A DNA stretch of 64,000 nt from positions 17,899,001-17,963,000 of the forward strand of contig NC_088102.1 of the NCBI RefSeq assembly GCF_036370855.1, given 5' to 3'. Under the pieces are notes generated by a model that worked only from the letters and a program-made list of their open reading frames with translations, was not told the origin of the DNA and did no database searches. How positions within the stretch are numbered: the first letter of the stretch is position 1; each line of letters begins with the position of its first letter. Position numbers and translations under genes: made by a program. Of the stretch, positions 49,201 to 60,279 are shown piece after piece. The stretch is from Dromaius novaehollandiae. Taxonomy: Eukaryota > Chordata > Aves > Casuariiformes > Dromaiidae.

Positions 49201-50805
49201 AATCGTTGTTTTCACCCCTCCTTTTTGTTGCCATCTCTTCCAGATTTGACGACAATGGCTTTTTCTTTTTTTTTCTGGACAGAAGAATGACCAGCCCGTT
49301 GGAAGACTTTAGTCCAAGATGAGATTTGATTGCAATAACTACCATCATTTTCTTTTGAATTTAACAGGAGGATAGAAGTGTATATTCCAAAACTATCTAT
49401 TTATGGCACCTATGACTTAAAAAAGATGTTCATGACTCTGGGTGTAACTGATGTGTTTTCTGACCACGCTGATCTATCTGGAATCACTGAAGAGCCTGAT
49501 CTAAAGGTTTCAAAAGTAAGTTTGTCAACAGCAGTGATGGCCTGTGGATTCCTCAGTGCCCAGTTGCCTTGCCTAGGATATGCTGAGGTGGGGGACATTT
49601 CTTATTTTTAGGGCTGTTTGGTATTCAGTGAACTAGAATATTCAGCCAATAAAGCAGTAGCCTTAAATTCTCTCAGACTTGTCCAAGATCTGGAGCTAAG
49701 AGAAGTGAAAAAGTATTTTTACACTACTGTCTTCCTTCTGACAGGCTGAGATGGGGCACAGGTTGGGAGGAGTATAGCATTTGTCCCAGGAATTAAACAC
49801 AGCCCATTTGTCCCAGGAACTAAACACTCTCCATATGAAGAGAGTCTCCGTATCTGTGTTGGGGATGCTTTGCATCAGGGTATTTGGCAGAGAAAATGAT
49901 CCTTTTTATAACATGTGTGTTCTATAATTTTAAAGGATTTTAAGCCCGCGCTGACATTGAACACACTGACAAGTGCTAATCATGTAAAATGGACCAGATG
50001 GGGGAAAGCATCATTTCCCAGAAATAAGAGATAATGTTGAGATAAATGTTAACATTCTTACAGTTACTGTAAAAGGAGCACTTACCATGCTTTAACAATT
50101 TGGCACTAGTAAAATAAAATGATTAAAGAGAAATAATCCAGAACAATTTTAAAAATTTAATATGGAGATTAAATTTGTGCTATTAGGGATGCATACAAAG
50201 TGGTCCTGGATTCCAGCTTCCTTTCCCTCTGAAATTGTAATTTCTTTTGAGTTTGCTTGAATGTTCTATTTTCAATTAATACCACAAGATGTACAGTCAC
50301 TGGGGTCTGTTAGATACACCCACGGTGAGCAATACCGAATGGGAGTGCAGTCACAAGGTGCACAGTCACTGGAATCTGTTAGACACACTGACAATGAGCA
50401 ATGCTGAATGGGAGAATTGCCTTTAGAGATTACATTGCTAACAGACCCATCATGCACTCTAGTGGCTTTCCGCCTGGTCACTGGCCTATCAGCAATTTTT
50501 GTGAAAGGCGATAGTTGAACTCATTTAGTGCTAATTTTAGTTTCTGCCTCCCAGTCTTCTCCACGTACATTAATACTTGCTGTATTTTATTGTAGGCTGC
50601 TCACAAGGCCCTGCTGAATATCCATGAGAATGGCACAGAGGCTGCAGGAGGCACTTACACAGAATTAGTTCCTCATTCTGTTCCTCCTGTTGTTAAATTC
50701 AACCGTCCGTTTTTGCTGTTGATTGTCGATCAATATACTCAGAGCATCCTCTTCATGGGAAAAATTGTAAACCCTACTGAAAAATCACCAGTCTTGTTGA
50801 AATGA
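46287..50805 (+). CDS. SERPINA1-like: Clade A serpin with Pro-His-Ser bait, 427 aa (gene 3)
   Basis: Secreted serpin protease inhibitor. Coding exons: 46,287-46,941, 48,422-48,692, 49,368-49,515 and 50,596-50,805, with phases 1, 2, 0. A signal peptide (about 1-20) precedes a His-rich tail with Cys42 and Cys50, then the serpin core ([42 protein letters not shown]). The reactive loop has exactly the human alpha-1-antitrypsin length, and its P2-P1' is Pro384-His385-Ser386 where human has Pro-Met-Ser. The hinge is E369-N-G-T-E-A-A-G-G. His at P1 is unusual, and the target protease cannot be predicted confidently. Sequons are NLT, NST and NKT. The 5' half of exon 2 is markedly GC-rich and the 3' half AT-rich. 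It has a seven-residue extension beyond the family NPTEK end. A near copy of its exon 2 lies at 54.2 kb. Confidence 0.92.
49778..49827. repeat. 27-bp-period tandem duplication in intron 4 of gene 3
   Basis: CATTTGTCCCAGGAA followed by TTAAACAC or CTAAACAC occurs at 49,778 and again at 49,805. This is a small slippage-type duplication. Confidence 0.8.
50283..50414. repeat. Two-copy 69-bp tandem repeat in intron 4 of gene 3
   Basis: Copies beginning CACAAGATGTACAGTCACTG (50,283) and CACAAGGTGCACAGTCACTG (50,352) both continue through a TCTGTTAGA block to a GAATGGGAG block. They differ at roughly ten positions. The repeat lies about 180 bases upstream of the bait-loop exon. Confidence 0.85.
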
Positions 50806-50838
50806 ATTGCATCCTTCATGCAATTATATTTCTATGTG

Positions 50839-50844
50839 ATTAAA
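50839..50844 (+). promoter_or_regulatory. Candidate poly(A) signal of gene 3
   Basis: ATTAAA lies 33 bases after the stop codon. It is the common variant signal. No canonical AATAAA is closer. Confidence 0.4.
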
Positions 50845-53800
50845 ATTGTATCAAAGCTGTTACTAATGATTTTCTAGTTCTGAAGAAATGAAATAAGTAT
50901 GTGATCATTCTTGAAAACACTGTTTTTCCTTCTTCCTCCACTAGAAAGTAACCCTTGAGCTATGCCTATTAGTGAATTATAGATGGGCTTAGAAATCAGG
51001 CTTTTAATGACCAATGTATGCCATCTTGAAAAACAAGGTAAATATCCAGCCTGAAGGAAGCATGTTAAAACATTTTAAGTAAATATATATTGAGCAAACA
51101 GGCTATTCCTGGGTTGTGAGTAGGAAACAGAGAAATTGTTGAACAGACTTGCTCCAGCAACTACAAGGTCTTATCAGGCGCTGGTCCAGGAGAGGGCTGT
51201 TTTATTACAGCTCAAAACATAAATGCAGTCCATCCAGGGATATCTCCAGTTGTCCTCTTCCACCTGCACATCAGTGAAGGAGAAAGGTCATGCTGTATTT
51301 CCATGAGAAAATGATTCTCCCTGCTCTCTGAGGATGTCTGCACCAATCTGACATCACTGTTCTGACGCAGTCTCATGGATCCAGGGTAGTACCAAAATCT
51401 AGACCCAAGTCAAAGCACCTAGGAGGATCTGGAGCACCAAGGAAAGCAGATGCCTGCTGACAAAAATGCAGTCACTCTGGATGTGGTGTCAGCCTGATTT
51501 CCTCTCTCTTCTCTCCTTTGCGTTCAATAGAATTATTTACTCCCAGCCCAGTGATTACACCAGTCAATGGAAAGACCGTACAATTTCAGCAGGGTCACAT
51601 TCCCCCCTGAAGCAAGAGAGGAGGTTATAACATGCAAGACATGCTTGTACCAAAGAGATTCACTGTAGGAGGAGTATAGACTAGGCAAAAAAACTGGCCC
51701 TTCTCTCTGTGTTGTGTGTCATTCATTTTCTTTCAAGATACAGGGTTGTGTGACCAGGAATTTAAATTTTAGGGTCAGGAATTTGAGTTTATAGGGTCAT
51801 GAGGGTCATCATAGAGCACTTAATAACTGGGGACAAACTACTCTGTAGAGCCTGACCTGTCCAAGGCAATTATTACCCTCTCACACCAACCTCTGCAGTT
51901 AGAGCATTTGCCTTGGCTATAGGAAACTCATGTTCAGATCAGTCCTTTTCCAGTAGGCAGACAATCCCATACTTACAATTTCCTAAACTCCAGGCAGATC
52001 CGGCTGGCCACTGTGAAGGGAGAGCTGCTATTGCATTTTTGGAGTTCTGGTAATGGTATTTTCCTGGGAGTTGGAAGCCCAAGTCTGCCTTTCCGTGGGT
52101 AGAGAATGGTTTCAGTGTGGGCTTGGCAAAGCCTAATGAATGCTCTGCAAACTACGCTGCTGAATGAAGCAGTGGCTGAAGCAATGTTATTTTGGGACAT
52201 TGATAGAGCTCTAGGGAAAGGGGGGGGGGCATAGCTACAGATCAAAAGTTCAAGAAATCATTCTCCTTTCAGACAAGCTTTAGGTGCTTCCTTTGAAAGA
52301 CGAGTCTTTTGCCATACTCAGCTTTCCAGCATTCGCAGCTGATGACAGCCACCCACTTTGTGTTGGCTTTTTTGAGCCCCTTTTAGTGTCTCAAACTCTC
52401 CAAGGGCATCCTATGGGGAAACAGGGGCTAAATCAGAGCTGGGGCATATTTTAATCAGCCAGACACCCAAAGATGCTACTTGTATTGCTTTGCAGATTTG
52501 ATCATTGCTTCATCAAGAGGCATCCGTCTTAACACTCCAATAGGAAGTTCAGGAGAGAGAGGGTGTGAATAGCTGAGAGGGCTAAAACCAATGCTGAGAT
52601 TAATTATATTCACAGATCTTACATCTGTGAAAGTAAATAAAGTGCTCCAAGGTCTGTTCTCTAGCCCTGAGGTCAACTGGCTTGTCACAGCTCATATCCA
52701 CATTGCTTAACTTGCTGGCCCTGCAAAACATCCAAGCATCTTACTGGAAATAATCCACTGGCCTGTGCTAACCCCTAAAATACGCCCAGGGCTTATTTGG
52801 AAGAATTCAACTGGAACGGGCAGTGCCTGTGTCAGGAAGCGTACTAAAAATATGTGAATATGAATGATTGCAGGATGATGCCAGGCCTGTGTCCCAGCAC
52901 AAGTAAGTGTACTAGTACAGCTGTAGCCAGGATGACGGAGTGAGGCATGGAAACCACTCCTTTGTCATTCAGCCCTGTAGCCTCCTGCTCTGCTGGCGAC
53001 ATGCAATTACTGCACACCACTAAGGTCCAGATCATGTTGCTAGCCCCTGAGCTCCTTTTTCCTTCTACAGGAAATAAACTTGTGAAGTTCAGGAAGCAAA
53101 CTTCAAAACTATTGCAAATCTCAAACTGTGAGACTCCCACGTGCTTGTCATTGCTGCGTTGTGGTGGTTTCTTCTGATCAGCCACGTGCATTTGCTGTCA
53201 CAGTAACTGTGCATGTATGTTTTCAGAAGACTGCTCTCCATTGAGGATTTGTGCAGGTCTTCAGGTAACGTGGCAATGGTTTGGTGCTGCAGATACCTAA
53301 AAACACTTCACGGCTGAGTACACAAACTGTCGTGTGAAAATGAAAGGTAAAATATGCAACTTTAGTTGTATTATGTGCTATCATAAATGGACTAAGATAT
53401 AGTTTAAAATGTGTGATACAATATATTACGGAGTCACAGCCACTGTACTTCCCTGTACTTAAAAATCTTCAAACCAAAGTTTTTGGTACAAACCAGAAAG
53501 TGTCTTTGGTTTGGGGACTGTGTTCCAGCTTTTTGACAATTGTGCAAGTTGTTTTCTGGGTGCTGCCCCAGCTCTGTAAATTGGGTGGAGCTGACAGAAC
53601 GTGGCCTTTGGAGAGTTAGTTGTCTTGGGAGCTGGACCCCCCCACCCCTGTCCAGAAAGGCTCAACAGCCAAAGCGATGTTGTGCAGCTCTCCTTCCAGC
53701 GCCAGTGCAGAGGCACGCAGAGATGGAGGTGACTGGGTGCACAGCTCTCCATTCCTCAAATCTGACAGTGACGTTAAATAGCACAGACCATGGACTGCTC

Positions 53801-54193
53801 CAGTATCACTGCCAAACTGGTACTGAATCAGAGAGATATAATCAGATCCCGCCTGATCACCTCATTCTCACAGACAGCTCCAGACTAAGGGGAAACACAT
53901 ATTTTTTGATTGCTAAAAATTTTTAGAAGTGGTTTTAGTGAGAGACCAGAAAGACAAATGTTACCATAACCTAAAATAGTAATAACCATAGAAGTTCTCA
54001 AAGGGCCAGATGAACAAATTAAGGAGTTGTTTCTGGCACAGCACACAGTTATGAAATCTATTTACAGTTAGATCAAGAAATACATTTGCTTTGCTCCTTA
54101 CCCATGCCTGCCAGCACTCCCCTTTGCTGTACTGCAGCCTGTTGTTCCTGGCTATCCTCAGTCCAATCACCACAAGTAGTATAAGAAAACTAT
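50845..54193. other. Intergenic DNA below gene 3
   Basis: No gene recognised. A run of G residues lies at about 52,220-52,229 and a C-rich run at about 53,637-53,648. Short frames on both strands (for example 53,540-53,926) have no domains. Confidence 0.55.
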
Positions 54194-56146
54194 GCATCCC
54201 AGGAGCAGCATCCCTGCGGGGAAGATCCTGGTAGGTCCTGCCACACAATAGTCCCCAGCAGCGCTGACTTTGCCTTCAGGTTTTACAGGCAAGTGACCGT
54301 GGAGACCCCCCGGCAGGAATGTTTTCTTCTCTCCAGTCAGCATCTCTGCTGGCTTTGCCGTGCTGGCCCTGGGCTCCAGATCCACTACTCAGGCCCAGGT
54401 GCTGGAAGGGCTCACCTTTAACCTCACTCAGATTCAGGAGGAGGACTGACCACTTTCCTTTCCTGTCAGTTATTCTAGCTGCTACATTTTTTTTTTTCCT
54501 TCTGGGAGTTAATGCATGCCATCTCTAAGTTCTTGTATCATGATAATTAAGGTTTTTGGTCAGTAGTCCTAGCTACTTGAGTTTGATGATGCATTGTGTT
54601 GAAAAAAGATATTCAAGCTACAATTCAATTTGAGAACAAAATTATAGTCTTGCAGAGCTTATCTGCTGTTCCTTTTTTTTCTTTCCTTTTTCTACTCTAG
54701 TGATTTTTTTAAACTTATAGCATCTATTTTTTAAAAGCTTCGGCATGCTCATGCAGAGCTTCAATCTCAGTGTTTTCATTCAACTGAAAACTTGATAGAA
54801 AATATATCACAAAAACCTGAGATGAGCTCTCCTTGAGAGATACCTGTCTTAAACTTTAAAATTCTGGCTCATTGACTCCAATGGAATTCACACCAGACCT
54901 TAAATTTCTATATGTTCTTAGAAATACACTTTCATTCAGTACTAGGGTATTAGGTATAGACAAAGAGGTCTAGTTACCACTGTCAGTTCCAACGAACTCT
55001 CTCCTTAGCCTTCAGCTTTTATCTTTCTCTTAGGCATACTGGTTTGGAAATGGAGCCAGCAGCACTTTCCTTATTCTATGTGAAAAGGCTGAGCATTTGT
55101 AAGACACGTGGAGATCTTAGTTGGGATATTCTTTACAGAACCAGACAAAAAGATGGACAGGACCTGATTGTTATCCTAGTTATGGCAGTTTTACAGTGGT
55201 CCCAATCTCCTGATTTTAATGGAGCTGCTTCTGTCAAAAGGTATATTTATATGCACTTTTGTGGATGGACCTGGAGTGGATACATCTTTCTAAGGCAAAT
55301 GAAATGGCTGCATGAGGATTTATCATGCCAAGTACACATTCTCTTGCTCAGTCCTTATTGTCTTGCTGACATTTTGCTTCCACAGCCAAAACTCCTTTGC
55401 CCTGGGATACCCAGAAATAGAGCTTGCAAAACTGGCATGTCATAATTTGATAACCATGTGGGGACAGGAGTACCTTAATGATATGGGATGAAATTGCCCC
55501 TGCGAGGATGAACCGAGCCTGCCTCACATTGCACAACTGAGCAAAGACCTACTGGCAAACAGGAGGGAAAGAGAGAATTAATTAATTCCTTAGAGGGGTT
55601 AATGAAAAAAGGTCCATACAGGCCATTATCAGGCTGGTGGGAAAAGCACTTCTGTCAGTGCTTTGTATGACTCCCGAGATGGCAAGAGATGCTCTGACTC
55701 CTGTCGCAGGAGAGCCTCCATCCCCATCTCCTCATCTGGAAACACACAAGTGCTCTGTGAATTTGCACTGCATGGGCTTCCTTCCTCCAAAACTCTGCAC
55801 AGACATCCTGATTTACCCTCACATTTCACAGTGACATCTGTTCCGTGGGCAAGGTTTTCTACACAGCTATTTGCACTAACAGGAAAATGAATATAAGAAA
55901 TAAACGGCTTCATGTTCACCAGGACCTCACAGACACTGACATCTAGCAGGTACACTGGTGTTACTCTCGTGTGATAATTCACCCTCATTTTGCATTGCAT
56001 TCAGCAGGAGAGACTCGTATTTTCCAAGAGTCTCTACTTCTGGCACCTATGACCTGAGGGAGATTTTCAAAAGACTGGGTGGGACTGATGCACTGGTCAT
56101 GCTAATCTATCTGGAATCATGGAGAAATGGGTGGCTTCGAAGCTTG
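54194..56146 (+). pseudogene. Gene-3-like serpin pseudogene: exon 2 and exon 4 remnants
   Basis: 54,194-54,446 matches gene 3 exon 2 (46,395-46,643) at about nine bases in ten by eye, including the tail starting CAGGAGCAGCATCCCTG, the [20 protein letters not shown] block and the FNLT region. It then stops at a TGA after EED. A frame change lies near GTGGAGACCCCCC. 56,008-56,146 is an exon 4 remnant after TTCAGCAG, encoding RVSTSGTYDLREIFKRLG and then a shifted ADLSGI region, with the donor lost. Exons 3 and 5 were not found. It is the youngest-looking of the relics. Confidence 0.85.
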
Positions 56147-56754
56147 CAAGCAGGAATGGTTGCTTGTGGGTTTGATGTAACTGCAAGCCTAACCCTTGAC
56201 TAGGCTCACATGTGAGCCAGGGTGAGGAGAATCAGTGTCCTGGGGTCTGTGACTGGCTACCCCCGCTCGCTGACACGCTGAGTGCTCCAGCATGGCTGGG
56301 GAGGAAAGAGAGCAGTTGATGCAGAAGCTGCACTGTTCCCCACAGTATTTTACGTAATTCTGTGATAAACTTTCTGTGTACTTACTTACACCTTGAAGAA
56401 AGAGCTATCTGTGAAAGTATTTTCTAATCATTTCTGGCTACTAAAAGATAGTAATTAAACAACAGTAACTATGGCAGATATATTGCTATGTGTAGACAAA
56501 CTGTAGATTTACCTAGAGTGAAATCATGTACATTCAATGGAAATAATTACTCATTGCTAATTAGGATCAGTGTCATGCATCTCATCCTTAAATAACCTTA
56601 TAAATAGCTAAATACTTCCTGTTTCTCTCAGATGGGAGAGACCCTGGCATGATTCATATGTAATATGTGCATAAATCATACCATGTGGAAGTAGTGCGGG
56701 GTCAAGAAGACATCCTCCCTTCTCCCTCACTAACATTTTGCCATGATGAGGATC

Positions 56755-56940
56755 GCCCATTACATTCTTCTATTTGTTTTCTGGGTTTGGCTATTTCTCG
56801 AGCCATGCTGATATTTTACTTTTCTCCTATTATTTTATTAAGTTCTAAACTAAACTCATCAAAGGCCTTTTGTAAATCTAACCAGTATCCCCTGATTATC
56901 CTTTATCTAATAATTTAATGAGACCTTCAAAGAATACCAG
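56755..56940 (-). mobile_element. Ancient CR1 LINE fragment, reverse orientation
   Basis: The + strand reads 'catcaaaggccttttgtaaa' then 'tctaaccagtatcccctg' and 'cctttatctaataatttaat' then 'gagaccttcaaagaa', which is the reversed CR1 ORF2 segment found in many sauropsid genomes ('aaaggctttctggaaatctaagtacac...'). It is diverged and fragmentary. Confidence 0.7.
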
Positions 56941-57340
56941 TTAGGGTATGTCTGCGTTGCACATTGCAGGGCAACATGGAGAGACTGAGCTATTCCTGAA
57001 CAAACTTGTTACTGCCTTGGCCATACAATTAGGCAGCATCCTTGCTGCAGAACGTCCCATGCGGAAAGCTCAGTAAGACACATCATCCTTTTTATACACA
57101 GAGGTAGGCCCTATCTTAGCTTTCTAGCCCTTCTAGTGTTCAGTTTTCTACAGCATTTATAACAGTTATGCCACGTTATCTTGCAAAGCTTTTTTGTCCA
57201 CAATTTAGTTCAAGCTCAAAAGCAGCAAGGTCCCTGCTTATGCTGTTCCCTCAGAGCCCAAGGGGCTGGCAGCATTTTGCCTCTGTAACGGGAAAATAGG
57301 CTTATAATGGTCGATTTCCAGAAAAAAACAGCTCGCTCGG

Positions 57341-57405
57341 TGTTTGCTTTGCAGAAAAATCTTATCTGCTCTGTTTAATATTTACCAGTGGACATGAATT
57401 TAATC
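57341..57405 (+). promoter_or_regulatory. Candidate liver-type promoter of serpin gene 4
   Basis: TGTTTGCTTT (57,341-57,350) is FOXA-like. GTTTAATATTTACCAG (57,373-57,388) is strikingly like the human SERPINA1 HNF1 element GTTAATATTCACCAG. AATTTAATCC (from 57,397) is a weak TATA-like box and shares TTAATCC with gene 2. Confidence 0.6.
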
Positions 57406-57429
57406 CTACCCAGCGAACTGAAGAATTGG

Positions 57430-57477
57430 GAAGGAGTGCTCTGAAAGAGAGCTGCAGCAGACTTTTATAAACGCACT
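57430..57477 (+). other. Candidate noncoding exon 1 of serpin gene 4
   Basis: The 3' edge is ACGCACT|GTAAGTACC, with GT at 57,478. The start is estimated. The acceptor CTTAACAG ends at 60,263, giving an intron of about 2.8 kb and 16 untranslated bases before the ATG. Confidence 0.5.
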
Positions 57478-60263
57478 GTAAGTACCATATTATACTTGCT
57501 TAAGAGACTTTGAATTCATGTTGTCTGGGATCTCTGCTGCTTATTATACAATATTTTGTTCTGAGACGAGTTTACTGCGTAGCAGCAATTGGAAATAATC
57601 TTAGCCTTCTAGAAGCATGTTCTAAATGTCAGGAGGAGGATACAGGCAGTGGTCAGACTCCTAGGTGCAATGGCACCATGACTGGAAGATGACATTCCTA
57701 GTAAATACTTCACTGTCATCAACACTTAGGTGAAACACAAAACCTTGTGTCTGCTTCCAGAGGAGCAAATTCAGCTGTAATCTCAAGTGCCCTTTACAAA
57801 CCAGAGGTCTGACATAGTGTCAGGCTGTTGAAGTCTCAGAGAAATATGTTAGCACATAAATACATAGGTACAGTAGGCGGCCTCCTCTTAGTTACTGCTG
57901 AGAAATGGTAATTTGAAATATTTTGAAACATTTCTGAAATATTTTGTCATTATAACAAAATACTTGCATTTCTTATAATTTCCAGCTTCTGGGGTTCTGA
58001 GATTTGCTGGACATCAGAAAAATCTTGTTGAAAATTTTGATAAAGTATCAATTGTACAAGATCTCTTACCTACACCTGAAGTTGGACAGGAGCATCAGGG
58101 TGAAGTCACATCTCTTGTCAAAGCTGTAGTTCCTTGGTGACTTTAGGGTCTTGTTTCTACATTACGTATAAGCAGGGCAAGTAGCACATTCTGGAACTGA
58201 CCAGTATTGTTTGCTTATTATTGGTGAACCGCTTTCTGTCAGTAATATCTTTACCAAACCTCCTTATTCAGGCTATATTTTTCTATGTATTTAACCACCG
58301 AGGTCTAATTTTTATATATTATTTTTTGAACACTTCAGTTAAATAGATCCACCTACTTCCAGGAAGCTTGTGTCCTAAAAAACAAAGCAAAGAAAAATGG
58401 TACCAGCTTTTGGTACTTATTCTTTGTGAGCTCCATCGTCTCCATGTTTTGGAGGAGAGAGCCAAGATTTGGCAGAGAAGTGGCCCTTGTATCAGAGATC
58501 TCCGTGAAAGTCTGTCAAAAACAGGACAATTAATAAGCCTCTGATAAAACCCAGGTTGCACATTTATTCGTATTGTAATAGGTTAGAAAATAAAATCCCT
58601 GGAGATTTCATTATCTGAGCATGCCTAAGCCTCTCAGTTCCCGCTGGAGCCATACCAGCTCCACTGGAGGAACAGCTGTGGCCCAGCTCAGGACTATCAT
58701 AAGGATGCCAGATGTTCTTTATAATATTTGTTCCTGGCTACTCCAGGCTGGCACAGGGCAGATGACAGAGCTGAGGGTAGAGTCCCTGAACCTCCAGTGC
58801 TTCCAACAACGCAGCTACTGGCTCCTAGGCAGCCAGGAGGAGAAATTTATCTACCTCAAAAGCAGATCTGGGGAACTAAGAAAAGAGTACTCATCAGCTC
58901 AGAAGAAATTGCTTCTGTCTAGAATGACATTTTCTTTTCAGAATCTATGGTTTTATCTCAGATTTTAGGCAAGCTAAGCACCTATACTCAGCAGTGCCAC
59001 AGCTCAAATCTTCAGTGTCTCAGCTGGGCAGCCAGAAGAGGGGAAACCCGGAATTAACAGCTGCCCATGAAAATTTTGATATGAGGACCATACCTGGCAT
59101 TAGACACAGCCTGAGGCAGAATCCAATGCTCTAGAATAACTAACCAGCTGCCAGGAACAACATTAGCATCTTCTCTATTTTCCAGCACTCCATTGCCTCC
59201 TTTATATTTTTGAGCTTCCAGCCTTCAAGGTAAATTAGGTGAAGGCCGCTGTCAGGGACATACTTCTCCAGTATATTTCATGATTCATTCCCTGAAAAGG
59301 ATGGAAGACAGACCGTGGAATTATGTAACTAAAGCCTATCAAATTATGCAGACACATACGCACCAGGGCTGAATTTCTGCTACGCAAGCAACTTCCACTA
59401 CAATCTATCCTAAGCTCTTGAGTGTTTGGCTTTGCAACCTTATGGATATTTTATGTGCAATAGAGACAGCCAGTAAACTTTCTTGGTTGACCCTCATTCT
59501 GCTGAAACACCGAGGATTATGTTTTGAATTAATATAGTTTGTGAGTTCAGAGCTGCTGCATAAGAGGCAGAACAATATCACCAGTTTAAAGGGTGAGCCT
59601 ACAGATGGATTTGTTCAGTCTTGTAAGTGACGTTACATTTGTATCACTGCAGTGCTTGAGAACCCCAAGTCGTAACAAGACCCCAGGCACTGTAAAAACA
59701 CATTAGCAAAAGCCCCTCTGTCTGCCAAAACACCTACTGAATGCGTGTGGGGGCACCAGGTGAACTCCACCGTGTACCCAAAGGTGCACAGAAGGGCAGT
59801 GAGACCATGCTGGCCAGCCTGATAGGCAGCAGACTCAAAACACCCACTGCTGAACCAAGACTGACAACTGTATGAATTGCTATAGTACTGTTGCTTCATT
59901 TTATGGAAATCCCCATCAGAGATTTACAGACTTGGAGTACCAGAAAACAAGGATAAGAAATTCATTCTGAGGCAAGAACTACTTCACACGTGATACCTTA
60001 CCAAAGGCTACACACAACAAATTCTTCCCTGGCGATGTTACGTTACTATCTTTTTTCCTTTGCTAAATGCCTGGCTGGCTGGAAACTGATGGAACCGAAT
60101 AGAAACGGACTAGGCAGGAGGCCAAGCAGAAGATTATTTCTAAATAGATCGGCAATCCTAACCATTAACATCTGAAAACTAGTATCTAAAATACAAGAAC
60201 TACTTTTACGCAGGAAACATAAAATGCTCTAGATCTAAAACTAACGCTATTCTTTCTTAACAG
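57478..60263 (+). other. Probable intron 1 of serpin gene 4
   Basis: No exon is recognisable. A 115-codon frame at 58,621-58,968 and an 88-codon minus-strand frame at 59,633-59,899 have no domain I recognise. Confidence 0.5.
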
Positions 60264-60279
60264 AACTGACCAGAAAAAA

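Noticed and set aside
55044-55445. 133-codon frame between the exon 2 and exon 4 relics, considered as a decayed exon 3
   Set aside because: Only 'EDLSCQVH' resembles the exon 3 motif DxLSCEVV. The rest does not align and no WE-P-F start is present.
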